Origin: an uncultured Bacteroidales bacterium
GTDB lineage: Bacteria; Bacteroidota; Bacteroidia; Bacteroidales; UBA932
DNA: 35,415 nt
NCBI GenBank assembly: GCA_947165305.1
Contig: CAMUZW010000007.1
Span: 1 to 35,415 of the forward strand
Reading direction: 5' to 3'
Below are positions 24,814 through 33,704 of this stretch, piece after piece. Under the pieces are notes generated by a model. It ran no database searches and was not told the origin of the DNA. It saw only the letters and a list, made by a program, of their open reading frames with translations. The translations under genes were made by a program, and so were the position numbers. Position 1 is the stretch's first letter, and each line of letters starts with the position of its first letter.

Positions 24814-26373
24814 CTATTCGTTTACTTCTTCGGTTACGCTTGTATAGAATTTGTCGACGGCGCGCTCGACCCCTTCCGCCACATTGCTGCTTACTTTGGA
24901 GAGTTTCTGCCAGATGACATGGCCCCAGCCCGGTTTCCGGGTTTCGGGTTTCGGTTTCGGCTTGCGGACAGGTTCCGGCTGCCGGGCAGGCGCCGGCTCG
25001 CGGACGGCGACCGGCTGACGCACGGGTTCGGGCTCCGGCAGGGGTTCCGGTTTCACTTCAGCCACCGGTTCTGGTTCGGGCTCCGGCTCCCAGGCGGCTT
25101 CCGCGGCGGGAGCGGGCTCGTACGGTGGCGTATAAGGCTGTTCGACGGGAGGATAGGTGCTGTCCCAGGGCAGGGGAACCGTTGCCGGTGCATTGAGGCA
25201 CGTGGGCAGCCGGTCGTCCCGCGCGGCGAGAATCATACCGATGACACCGGCCGACCCGGTCTCGAAGGCGCCCGTGACACCATCCGCCGAGAAACGGTGC
25301 TTCGGGTAGCCGATCCTGACATTATAGCCGGACATGTCTTTGATGAGGTTGGCCAGGTTGGCCATGTTGGCCCCGCCTCCGGTGATGACGATGCCGCTGC
25401 GGAGTTCGTCCTTGAGATTGCTCTCCTGGATGGAATACAGGATGGCGTCGATGATCTCGCGTTCGCGGGCATCGATGATGCTGGAGATAAATTTTACCGG
25501 AATCTCCTTGAACGGCCCGTCTTCGTAGCGGATCTGGAGCGTCTTCTCGCTCAGGGTGACGAGTTTGGCCGGCTGGCAGGCGCCGTAAGCGAGCTTGATG
25601 CTCTCGGCGAGGTCCGGGGAAATGGCGCATTCGATCCGGATGTCGCGCGTGACATTGCTGCCGCCGAACGGGATGGCATAATAGTGCCGCATGATGCCGT
25701 TGCTGTAGATCGTCACAGAGGTGACGCCGTGGCCGAAGTCAATGAGCGCTACGCCATTCTCCTTCTCCTCGGCACTCAGGACGGCCTTTGCCGTCACGTC
25801 GGGGAGGAAATATTTCTTGGCAATCGCGATACCTAGGTCGTTGAACATCTTGTCGATGCTGATGACGCTGTTGCGGTTGCCGATGAAAATCTTGAAATTG
25901 CCCACCATCTTGCTGCTGAGGGTGCCGACCACGTCGCTCTCGGACAGCTGGATCTCGTCGTCCGTCGAGAACGACTGCGCCACGGCCCCGTAAATGATCT
26001 GGCTCTTCTCATCGTCGAGCGGATACGACTGCAGGGCGATTTCCTTGAGCGTTTCGACTTCTTCGAAATTGATGTACTCGTTGGGATTGCTGCGGTCAAT
26101 CGTTCCGTTCGCGACCTCCTGGGCGACGCTGTACCGCGGGAGACCGAGAACCACCTGGCGGATTTTGATCTTGAGTTCGTCTTCGGCCTTGAGAATGGCG
26201 TCCTGGACCTTGAAGAAGGCCTTCTTCGGGTTGCGGACGACACTGTAATAGATCCCGTCCGAAGGGGTCTCGCTGTAGTAAATGACCTCTACGTTCTCCC
26301 CGCTGACCCGGGCAATGGCGAGCGCAATCTTGGAAGAACCGAGGTCGATGGCGGCAATGTATCTCTGTTCCAT
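24814..26373 (-). CDS. ftsA: Cell division protein FtsA with Pro/Glu-rich C-terminal region
   Basis: This actin-like ATPase tethers FtsZ to the membrane. The ATPase phosphate-1 motif is AAIDLGSSKIALAIA, and later actin-fold motifs include VALIDFGHGVTSVTIY and GIVITGGGANMANL. After the fold (about residue 395) comes a roughly 85-residue low-complexity stretch of Pro, Glu, Arg and Lys. It is acidic first (EPEPEPEP) and basic after (PVRKPKPKPETRKP). The protein ends with a helix WGHVIWQKLSKVSSNVAEG that could be the membrane-targeting amphipathic segment. At 519 residues it is longer than E. coli FtsA (420), mainly through this linker. It sits between ftsQ (9 nt) and ftsZ (3 nt). Confidence 0.95.
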   Translation of the reverse strand: MEQRYIAAIDLGSSKIALAIARVSGENVEVIYYSETPSDGIYYSVVRNPKKAFFKVQDAILKAEDELKIKIRQVVLGLPRYSVAQEVANGTIDRSNPNEYINFEEVETLKEIALQSYPLDDEKSQIIYGAVAQSFSTDDEIQLSESDVVGTLSSKMVGNFKIFIGNRNSVISIDKMFNDLGIAIAKKYFLPDVTAKAVLSAEEKENGVALIDFGHGVTSVTIYSNGIMRHYYAIPFGGSNVTRDIRIECAISPDLAESIKLAYGACQPAKLVTLSEKTLQIRYEDGPFKEIPVKFISSIIDAREREIIDAILYSIQESNLKDELRSGIVITGGGANMANLANLIKDMSGYNVRIGYPKHRFSADGVTGAFETGSAGVIGMILAARDDRLPTCLNAPATVPLPWDSTYPPVEQPYTPPYEPAPAAEAAWEPEPEPEPVAEVKPEPLPEPEPVRQPVAVREPAPARQPEPVRKPKPKPETRKPGWGHVIWQKLSKVSSNVAEGVERAVDKFYTSVTEEVNE

Positions 26374-26382
26374 ATCTTTATA

Positions 26383-27159
26383 TTATTTTTTACAGATAAT
26401 CTGTTTGTCAAAGCGCACGTCCACCACGCCGTAGGAAATCTTTTCCAGCGACGGGACGACGGCTTCGTAATAGGTCCTGATGCGGTCGAACTTGGCTTCG
26501 AACCGGTCCGGGGCTCCGAAGATGAATTTTTCCTTCCCTTCGGCGGGGACCAGCACCAGATTGCCGTCCGGCTGGACGGTGATCTGGGAAATCCGCTTCG
26601 ACCAGCCGTTCGTCTGCATATACGCGACGAGCGCGATGATCCGGTTGAGCCACAACTGCTCTTTTTCTGTATCGGGCTTTCCCTTGAAGCCGTTTCCGGC
26701 CTTGATCGGCACGGCCCCGTCTATGATCGGCACACGGGAGGTGTAGCTCGTCTGAAGCGGGAAGATGAAGCCCTTCTCGTCGGCGTAGAAACCCTGCTCT
26801 CCTTTCTGGAAGCGGATGGCGGGTTCGCGCTGGCCGATTTCGATGTTGAGGTAGCCGCTCCTGTCCATATAGGCTTCGCAGCCGAGGATGGCGCTCTTGT
26901 CGAGCATGATGGTCTCGATCTGCTGCAGGTCGACGTCGTCGACCAGTTTGCCGATGAACGGACCGTAGTCTTCCATGTATTTCTTGATATCGCCTTCGGA
27001 CACGAACGAGAGCCGGGCGCTGTCGGTGATATGCACCTTAAGCCCCTGGCACGACAGCCCCCGCTGCCGCACCCGCTCCGCCGTCAGGACGAAGATATAA
27101 AGGGCTGCGAGAAGCAGGGCCGCGCAGAGCGTCAGTATGTGCCGGACGAAGGGTTTCAT
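26383..27159 (-). CDS. ftsQ: Cell division protein FtsQ/DivIB
   Basis: This bitopic divisome protein has a short cytoplasmic N-terminus, one transmembrane helix (about 9-26, LTLCAALLLAALYIFVL) and a periplasmic POTRA-like domain (VHITDSARLSFVSEGDIKKYMEDY), then the beta domain (REPAIRFQKGEQGFYADEKG). Length is 258 residues, normal for Bacteroidota. Sequence conservation is low in this family, and the identity also rests on its place between murC and ftsA. The start overlaps the murC stop by ATGA. Confidence 0.9.
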   Translation of the reverse strand: MKPFVRHILTLCAALLLAALYIFVLTAERVRQRGLSCQGLKVHITDSARLSFVSEGDIKKYMEDYGPFIGKLVDDVDLQQIETIMLDKSAILGCEAYMDRSGYLNIEIGQREPAIRFQKGEQGFYADEKGFIFPLQTSYTSRVPIIDGAVPIKAGNGFKGKPDTEKEQLWLNRIIALVAYMQTNGWSKRISQITVQPDGNLVLVPAEGKEKFIFGAPDRFEAKFDRIRTYYEAVVPSLEKISYGVVDVRFDKQIICKK

Positions 27160-28502
27160 ACGCGGGAGAGCAGCATTTCGGTGATGGCGCCGGTGAATCG
27201 GTCGATATCGCCGGCTCCGAAGGTTACGAGGACGTCAAGGTCTTCTCTCTCAAGTGTTTCCATCAGTTCCGCGCGCGAGATGAGTATCTTCTCCGGGGCG
27301 GTCACACGGTCGAAGATGATCTTCGAGGTAACCCCGGGGATGGGCAGTTCCCGGGCGGGATAGATGTCCAGGAGGATCAGTTTGTCTACGGCGCTGAGTG
27401 CCGCGGCAAAGCCTTCGGCGAAATCCCGGGTCCGCGTGTAAAGGTGTGGTTGGAAGACGGCCGTCAGCTTGCGGCCGGGGAAGACGTCGCGGATGGAGGC
27501 GATGGCCTTCGAGAGTTCTTCCGGATGATGGGCATAATCGTCGATGTATGCGATCCCGGGCTTGTTGACGTGTACTTCCAGGCGCCGTTTCGCGCCCTGG
27601 AAGGTGCCGATGGCATGACGGATCGCTTCGGGCCGGATGCCGTACAGGAGGGCGATGGCCGCCGCGGCGACGCTGTTCTCCATGTTGACCCTGCCGAGCG
27701 TGCCCACGCGGATGTCGCGCAGGATGCCGCCGGGGCAGTGCAGGTCATAGATAAAGTGCCCGTTGTCGATGCGGATATTCTCCGGATGGAAGTCCGCCGA
27801 CGCGTCCTCAGGATGATAGGTGAGGATCCTTGCTCCGGTATCTTCCGGCGTGATGGGAAGTCCCTTCTTGATGATGACGTCGGCGCTGACCTGCGAGGCG
27901 AAGGCCCGGAAGGCTTCCTGTACATGGGCCAGGTCGCCGTAAATGTCCAGATGGTCCGCGTCCATCGCCGTGATGACTGCGATCTCAGGATGCAGCTGCA
28001 GGAAGGACCGGTCGAATTCGTCGGCTTCCGCCACCACGGTGGGCGTGTGGCTGATGAGCGTGTTGGTGCCGTAATTCCGGGAGATGCCGCCGAGGAAGGC
28101 GGTGCATCCTTCGCCGGACTCCGTCAGGATATGGGCGAGGAGGGTGCTGGTGGTCGTCTTGCCGTGCGTGCCGGCGACGGCGAGGCAGCGCTGCCCTTCG
28201 GCGATTTCGCCGAGCATGCGGGAGCGTTTGATGACGCGGTAGCCCTTCTCGCGGACATACCGCAGTTCGCCGAGATCCTCCGGAATGGCGGGTGTATAGA
28301 CGACGAGCGTGTCCTCCACTTCCTTCGGAATGAAGGAAATGTCGTCACTGTAATGGACGCCGATGCCTTCTTCCAGGAGCTTGGCCGTCAGTTCGGACGG
28401 GGTCTTGTCATAGCCGCTCACGTTCAGCCCCTTGAAGTGGTAATACCGAGCGATGGCACTCATGCCGATGCCTCCGATACCGATGAAATATACGTTCTTC
28501 AT
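27156..28502 (-). CDS. murC: UDP-N-acetylmuramate--L-alanine ligase
   Basis: MurC adds L-Ala to UDP-MurNAc in the cytoplasm, using ATP. The N-terminal Rossmann motif FIGIGGIGMSAIA, the ATP-binding loop GTHGKTTTSTLLAH, the AEADEFDRSF segment and the C-terminal DDYAHHPEEL motif identify it. Length (448 residues) is usual. Both ends overlap neighbours by ATGA, with murG upstream and ftsQ downstream, so translation is probably coupled. Confidence 0.97.
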   Translation of the reverse strand: MKNVYFIGIGGIGMSAIARYYHFKGLNVSGYDKTPSELTAKLLEEGIGVHYSDDISFIPKEVEDTLVVYTPAIPEDLGELRYVREKGYRVIKRSRMLGEIAEGQRCLAVAGTHGKTTTSTLLAHILTESGEGCTAFLGGISRNYGTNTLISHTPTVVAEADEFDRSFLQLHPEIAVITAMDADHLDIYGDLAHVQEAFRAFASQVSADVIIKKGLPITPEDTGARILTYHPEDASADFHPENIRIDNGHFIYDLHCPGGILRDIRVGTLGRVNMENSVAAAAIALLYGIRPEAIRHAIGTFQGAKRRLEVHVNKPGIAYIDDYAHHPEELSKAIASIRDVFPGRKLTAVFQPHLYTRTRDFAEGFAAALSAVDKLILLDIYPARELPIPGVTSKIIFDRVTAPEKILISRAELMETLEREDLDVLVTFGAGDIDRFTGAITEMLLSRV

Positions 28503-29632
28503 TTGACGGTCAGTTTATAGGCCTCTTCGCAGATGACATTGGCCGCATCGGTGAGGGCGAGTTTGAGGATGTTCTGTTCCATGGCGGCGATTTTCTCCGG
28601 ATCGCCCAGCAGTTCCAGCGCCGCCGGGAGGAGTTTTTCGCCGGCTTCGGCGTCCTTTACGATGAGGGCTGCATCCTTGCGGACCAGCGCCATCGCGTTG
28701 TGGGTCTGATGGTCTTCCGCTACGTTGGGGGATGGAACGAAGATGACGGCTTTGCCGAGGGCGCAGAGTTCCGAGACCGTGCTGGCCCCGCTCCGCGAAA
28801 TCACGACATCCGCCGCCGCGTAGGCGAGGTCCATCCGTCCGATGAAGTCGAAATGCTTCACCGCCGGGGCGGGATGTTCCGCGAGGAAGGCATCCACCCC
28901 TTTTTTATAATATCTGCCGCACTGCCAGATGACCTCGACGTCTTCTCCGCCCGGGCATCCGGCCGTAATCCAGGCCTTCATCGCTTTGTTGAGCGTGCCG
29001 CTGCCGAGGCTGCCCCCTACGATGAACAGATGTTTCTTCGCCGGATCGAGCCCGTAGAATGTCATTGCCTCCGCCTTCATTTCCGCCGTGGGCGGAACGG
29101 TCATTTCCTTGCGGATCGGGTTGCCGCTGAGGACGATCTTGCCGGCTGGGAAGAACCGTTCCATGCCTTCGTAGGCGACGCAGATGCAGCCGGCCTTCTT
29201 GCCGAGGATCTTGTTGGTGAGCCCCGCGAAACCGTTCTGCTCCTGGATCAGGGAAGGGATGCCGAGCCGGGTGGCCGCCCAGAGCAGGGGAGCGCTGGCA
29301 TAGCCGCCGACGCCGACTGCGATGTCCGGCTTGAATTCTTTGATAATCCGTTTGGCCTTCCGCACGCTGGAGAGAATCTTGAAGGGCACCTGAATGTCGT
29401 TGACGATGTTCTGCCAGTTGAGCTGCCGCTGCAGGCCCACGATGGGAAGCCCGACAATCTCGTAGCCCGCCGCCGGCACTTTCTCCATCTCCATTTTGCC
29501 TTCCGCCCCGACGAAGAGGATCTCGTTGTCCGGGTTGATTTCCTTCATCTTGTTGGCGATGGAAATGGCCGGGAAGATGTGGCCTCCCGTTCCTCCGCCG
29601 CTGATGATAATCCGTATCGCCTTGTGTTCCAT
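28499..29632 (-). CDS. murG: UDP-N-acetylglucosamine--lipid II synthase (MurG)
   Basis: MurG transfers GlcNAc to lipid I at the inner face of the membrane to make lipid II. The glycine-rich loop ISGGGTGGHIFPA, GVGGYASAPLLWAA and the nucleotide-sugar motif SRSGASTVSELCALGK are present. The track start at 29650 is a GTG inside ftsW. The ATG at 29632 (MEHKAIRIIISGGG) lies 4 nt after the ftsW stop and matches the family start, giving 377 residues. Its stop overlaps murC by 4 nt. Confidence 0.96.
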   Translation of the reverse strand: MEHKAIRIIISGGGTGGHIFPAISIANKMKEINPDNEILFVGAEGKMEMEKVPAAGYEIVGLPIVGLQRQLNWQNIVNDIQVPFKILSSVRKAKRIIKEFKPDIAVGVGGYASAPLLWAATRLGIPSLIQEQNGFAGLTNKILGKKAGCICVAYEGMERFFPAGKIVLSGNPIRKEMTVPPTAEMKAEAMTFYGLDPAKKHLFIVGGSLGSGTLNKAMKAWITAGCPGGEDVEVIWQCGRYYKKGVDAFLAEHPAPAVKHFDFIGRMDLAYAAADVVISRSGASTVSELCALGKAVIFVPSPNVAEDHQTHNAMALVRKDAALIVKDAEAGEKLLPAALELLGDPEKIAAMEQNILKLALTDAANVICEEAYKLTVK

Positions 29633-29636
29633 ATCG

Positions 29637-31037
29637 TTAAATTTCTTCACTTTCTAATGATTCAAGGTCGTTCAGGCCGCTCTGCACTTCATCGTCTTTC
29701 TCTACGAGCGGATCCGCCTTGCTCGAGTCCCTGAGCATCTGCGTATGGGCCATCCGGCTGATCGAAAGGATGACGCCGAAGGCGCCGCAGAAGCACAGGA
29801 ACGACGATGCGCCGTGGCTGATCATCGGGAGCGTCTGTCCGGTCTGCGGCAGCAGGTGCACGTTGATGGCCATATGCATGAAGGCCTGGACAGAAATGAG
29901 CACGATGAGCCCCGCCATCGCGAATTTGGCAAAATAGTCGTCGCAGATGCGCGCAATCATCGATCCCCGGGCCAGGAGGCTCAGGTACAGGATCATGATG
30001 ATGATGGCGCCCCACCAGCCCGTCTCTTCGATGATAAAACTGAAGATGTAATCCTCGAAAATGACGGCGACCTTGTATTTCTGGTTGCTCCGGCCGATTC
30101 CCTTGCCCAGCGGACCGCCTTCCTTGATGGCGATCAGCGCGCCGACCGGCTGCTCGAGCTTCATGTCGTCGATCACCTTCCGCCTGTCGGAGGGCTTGGC
30201 TTCCATCACCCGCTCGAGTTTGCCGCTGACGCTGCCGGTCCGGGTCTCGACATTGACCTTCGTGATGCGTTCGTGGAGACTGAATCCGGTCGTCTTGTAG
30301 ATCATGAACACCATGCCCAGATACAGTGCCATCACGGCGACCAGGGCGAAGATTTCCTTGAGGTCGACCCCGCCGACAAACAGGATGAGGAACATCATCA
30401 TCATGAAGAGCAGGGTGGCGGACGTGCCGCCGTTCAGCATCATCCCGGAGGTGAGCAGTATCGGAATGTAGATATAGAAGCTCTTGATAAAGAGCGGATG
30501 CTCCAGCCATTTCCAGTTCGGCAGCTGCCGCTGCAGCCACGCGGTGATGCTGAAACTGTCTTCCCGCATCGCGTTGACGGCCCAGGCCAGATACATCACC
30601 ATCGCCACCTTGACGACCTCATAGACGTGGATCTGGATGCCGAAACAGACGATGATCCGCCAGGAGTCGTTGACGACGGCGGCACGGACGGGCCATCCTT
30701 TGGTCGGGTCGGCTGGGTCGGCGCCAATCTTGAATACGAGGAACAGCAGCAGCAGGAACGAGATGATGAATCCGAACTGCGAAATGAACTTGAAGAACCT
30801 GATATTCTTGATGTTGTACAGGACGATGATGACCGTGAGGCCGATCCCGACGATCATCAGGTGGTCCTTGATGATGTCGAACCGGGTCGTCCGCTGCTGA
30901 ATGGCCAGCAGCGGCGTGGAGGTGAAAACCGTGACGACGGAAATCAGGATGAGCAGCAGTGCGATCATCCAGATTACCTTGTCGCCTTCGAACCGGTCTA
31001 TCAGGCTCCTGAGTCTTTTTTCGTCCGTCTTTACCAT
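29637..31037 (-). CDS. ftsW: SEDS-family septal peptidoglycan polymerase FtsW
   Basis: This polytopic membrane glycosyltransferase polymerises lipid II at the septum together with the class B PBP. About ten transmembrane helices are visible, along with SEDS features such as EVVKVAMVMYLAW, the segment KEGGPLGKGIGRSNQKYKVAVIFEDYIFSFIIEE (given here as two adjoining blocks, GPLGKGIGRSNQKY and EDYIFSFIIEE), and PQTGQTLPMISHGASSF near the end. Length is 466 residues, longer than E. coli FtsW (414) owing to a larger loop (NVETRTGSVSGKLERV) and an acidic C-terminal tail. It begins 12 nt after murD stops. Confidence 0.96.
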   Translation of the reverse strand: MVKTDEKRLRSLIDRFEGDKVIWMIALLLILISVVTVFTSTPLLAIQQRTTRFDIIKDHLMIVGIGLTVIIVLYNIKNIRFFKFISQFGFIISFLLLLFLVFKIGADPADPTKGWPVRAAVVNDSWRIIVCFGIQIHVYEVVKVAMVMYLAWAVNAMREDSFSITAWLQRQLPNWKWLEHPLFIKSFYIYIPILLTSGMMLNGGTSATLLFMMMMFLILFVGGVDLKEIFALVAVMALYLGMVFMIYKTTGFSLHERITKVNVETRTGSVSGKLERVMEAKPSDRRKVIDDMKLEQPVGALIAIKEGGPLGKGIGRSNQKYKVAVIFEDYIFSFIIEETGWWGAIIIMILYLSLLARGSMIARICDDYFAKFAMAGLIVLISVQAFMHMAINVHLLPQTGQTLPMISHGASSFLCFCGAFGVILSISRMAHTQMLRDSSKADPLVEKDDEVQSGLNDLESLESEEI

Positions 31038-31049
31038 CGTTGCGTGCCG

Positions 31050-32390
31050 TTAGAGATTGCGGACGGCTTCCTTGAACTGGGCGCCGCGGTCTTCGTAATT
31101 CTTAAAGAGGTCGAAACTCGCGCAGCAGGGGCTCAGCAGGACGACGTCACCGCTGTCAGCGAATCCGGCGGCCGCTTCGACGGCGTCTTTCGCGGAGCGT
31201 GTGTCGACCATCCTGTCGGCTCCGACGATGCCCTCGAACGCGGCGTGAATCTTGGCATTGTCTACGCCGAGGCAGACGATCGCCTTCACTTTTTCTTTCA
31301 CCAGGTCGCTCAGGATGCTGTAGTCGTTGCCTTTGTCGGTGCCGCCGACGATCCAGACGACCGGCTTGGTCTGGCATTCGAGCGCATACCAGGCGGAGTC
31401 GATGTTGGTCGCCTTGGAGTCGTTGATGTACAGGACGTCCTTGATGCTCAGGACGGGCTCCAGGCGATGCTCGATGGGCTGGAAGGTGGCCAGGGAATTG
31501 CGGATGACCTCATTGTCGATGTCGCAGGCCTTGGCCGCGAGGGCGGCTGCCATCGAATTGTAGATATTGTGCTTGCCGCCGAGGGCCAGCTCCTTCAGGT
31601 AGAGGTTGGTTTCCTCCTTCTCGTAGCGGATGACGATCTTGTCTTCCCGGAGGAAGGCGCCCTGCTCCACTTCCTTCTCCTGCGTGAAGGGGAGCATCTT
31701 GCAGCGGAGGATGATGTTGTCGAGGTGACGGATCGTGATCTCGTCGTCGCTGTCGAAGATGAAGCAGTCGTCGGGAGCGAGGTTCTTCGTGATCTTGAAC
31801 TTAGCGGCCACATAGTTCTCCATCTTGTGGTCGTAGCGGTCGAGGTGGTCGGGCGTGATGTTGGTGATGATGGCGATGTCCGGCTTGAAGTCGTACACGT
31901 CATCGAGCTGGAAACTGCTGATTTCCAGGACGTAATAATCGAAGTGCTCGGTCGCGACCTGCAGGGCGTAGCTCTTGCCGATGTTGCCGCCGAGGCCGAC
32001 GTTGAGGCCCGCGTTCTTCAGCAGGTAGTAGATCAGCGAAGTGGTCGTGGTCTTGCCATTCGAGCCGGTGATGCAGATCTTCTTCGCCGTGTCATAGCGG
32101 CCGGCGAATTCGATTTCGGACACGATATGCGTGCCCTTCTCCCGGAGCTTGCGGATCATCGGGGCGGTCCCGGGGATGCCGGGGCTCTTGATGACCTCGT
32201 CTGCGCTGAGGATAAGATCTTCGGAATGCTGTCCCTGCTCGAAGGGGATGTCCCACTTCCGGAGGGTTTCCGCATACTCCTGCTTGATCTCTCCCTTGTC
32301 CGAAAGAAATACGTCGAATCCTTTTACTTTTGCGAGCACGGCGGCTCCCACGCCGCTTTCCGCTCCACCCAGAACTACTATCCTAGACAT
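31050..32390 (-). CDS. murD: UDP-N-acetylmuramoyl-L-alanine--D-glutamate ligase
   Basis: MurD adds D-Glu to UDP-MurNAc-L-Ala in the cytoplasm. The N-terminal dinucleotide-like motif VLGGAESGVG, the ATP loop ITGSNGKTTTTSL, the NITPDHLDRY segment and the C-terminal NDSKATNIDSAWYAL identify it. Length (446 residues) is normal. It starts 18 nt after mraY and is followed by ftsW after 12 nt. Confidence 0.97.
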   Translation of the reverse strand: MSRIVVLGGAESGVGAAVLAKVKGFDVFLSDKGEIKQEYAETLRKWDIPFEQGQHSEDLILSADEVIKSPGIPGTAPMIRKLREKGTHIVSEIEFAGRYDTAKKICITGSNGKTTTTSLIYYLLKNAGLNVGLGGNIGKSYALQVATEHFDYYVLEISSFQLDDVYDFKPDIAIITNITPDHLDRYDHKMENYVAAKFKITKNLAPDDCFIFDSDDEITIRHLDNIILRCKMLPFTQEKEVEQGAFLREDKIVIRYEKEETNLYLKELALGGKHNIYNSMAAALAAKACDIDNEVIRNSLATFQPIEHRLEPVLSIKDVLYINDSKATNIDSAWYALECQTKPVVWIVGGTDKGNDYSILSDLVKEKVKAIVCLGVDNAKIHAAFEGIVGADRMVDTRSAKDAVEAAAGFADSGDVVLLSPCCASFDLFKNYEDRGAQFKEAVRNL

Positions 32391-32408
32391 ATATGTTTAT
32401 TTTTTTTG

Positions 32409-33698
32409 TTAACGAATTTTCAGGAGGGCCAGGGTCGATACCGCGAGGAGGATGCCCACAATCCAGAAGCGGAGTGTAATCTTGGCTTCGTGAAGCGGCG
32501 GGTTCGGCTTGGGATATTTGATGTATCCGCCCGGGACCTTGTTTTGCTGATAATGGTGATGCAGGGGCGTGCGGCTCCAGATCCTTCCCTCTGCGCCGCC
32601 ATGCCTGCGCTTGTAGATCTTGAAATAAGTGGTCTGCAGAATCACGGAGAGGCTCTCCATGAAGAAGATGCCGCAGAGCAGGGGCAGGAGGAGTTCCTTC
32701 CGGAGCAGTACCGCGCTGACGCCGATGACGCCGCCGAGCGCCAGCGAGCCGGTATCGCCCATGAAGATGGCTGCGGGATAGCTGTTGTACCAGAGGAAAC
32801 CGAGCAGGGCGCCCACCATGGCGGCCATGAAGACGGCGATTTCACCGGTTCCGGGCAGGTACATGATATTGAGGTATTCCGAGTCGATGAGGTTGCCCGA
32901 GAGCCAGGCCAGGATGCCGATGACCACGCCGACGATGGCGGATGTACCGGTCGCGAGCCCGTCCATGCCGTCGGTGAGGTTGACGCCGTTGGAGCAGGCC
33001 GTGATGATGAAGATGATCACGAGGACGTAGATGGCCCATTTGGTGTACCAGCCCATCGCGCCCTTGAAGGGGGAGAGCCATTTATAGTCGAACTCGTGGC
33101 TCTTGACGAACGGGATGGTCGTCTTGGTGGATTTGACGACGTCTTCCTTCGCATAACGGCCCGAGGTGACGATTTCCTGCTCCTCCGGGGCGGGATTCTC
33201 CACTTTTTCGCGGACGACGATGTTCGGACTCATCCAGACGGTCAGTCCGATGACAAAGCCGAGGATGATCTGGCAGAGCAGTTTTACCTTGCCCGGCAGG
33301 CCTTTCTTGTTTTTCTTGACGGATTTGATGTAGTCGTCGGCAAAGCCGAGTCCGCCGCACCACAGCAGGCTGAAGCAGAGCAGGATGATGTAGATGTTGG
33401 TCAGGTCGGCGAACATCAGCACTCCGAAGAGAATGCCGAAGATGATGATGACCCCGCCGAATCCCGGCGTATTTTTCTTCTGGTTCTGGCCGGCGGTCTG
33501 GGCGTCTTCCTCCCGTTCGCCTTCCAGCAGTTCCTTCCGGCTGGTCAGCTTCCTGACGAACCACTTCCCGAAGATCAGCGCGAAACTGACCGAGAAGATA
33601 CTCGCAAGGATGGCGCGGAAGGACAGGTAATGCATCAGGTTCAGGCCGGGGAAGTCCATCCCCAGCGATTCAAACCATCTGAACAGGTGATACAACAT
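32409..33698 (-). CDS. mraY: Phospho-N-acetylmuramoyl-pentapeptide-transferase
   Basis: MraY links the MurNAc-pentapeptide phosphate to undecaprenyl phosphate, giving lipid I. Motifs seen are the Mg-binding LGFADDYIK, NLTDGMDGLATG and MGDTGSLALGG, the usual acidic and active-site loops, among about ten transmembrane helices. At 429 residues it is longer than E. coli MraY (360). The surplus is a hydrophilic insert after SPNIVVREKV (EEQEIVTSGRYAKEDVV), an insertion I recall as common in Bacteroidota. It begins 6 nt after murE stops. Confidence 0.97.
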   Translation of the reverse strand: MLYHLFRWFESLGMDFPGLNLMHYLSFRAILASIFSVSFALIFGKWFVRKLTSRKELLEGEREEDAQTAGQNQKKNTPGFGGVIIIFGILFGVLMFADLTNIYIILLCFSLLWCGGLGFADDYIKSVKKNKKGLPGKVKLLCQIILGFVIGLTVWMSPNIVVREKVENPAPEEQEIVTSGRYAKEDVVKSTKTTIPFVKSHEFDYKWLSPFKGAMGWYTKWAIYVLVIIFIITACSNGVNLTDGMDGLATGTSAIVGVVIGILAWLSGNLIDSEYLNIMYLPGTGEIAVFMAAMVGALLGFLWYNSYPAAIFMGDTGSLALGGVIGVSAVLLRKELLLPLLCGIFFMESLSVILQTTYFKIYKRRHGGAEGRIWSRTPLHHHYQQNKVPGGYIKYPKPNPPLHEAKITLRFWIVGILLAVSTLALLKIR

Positions 33699-33704
33699 AC
33701 TTCT

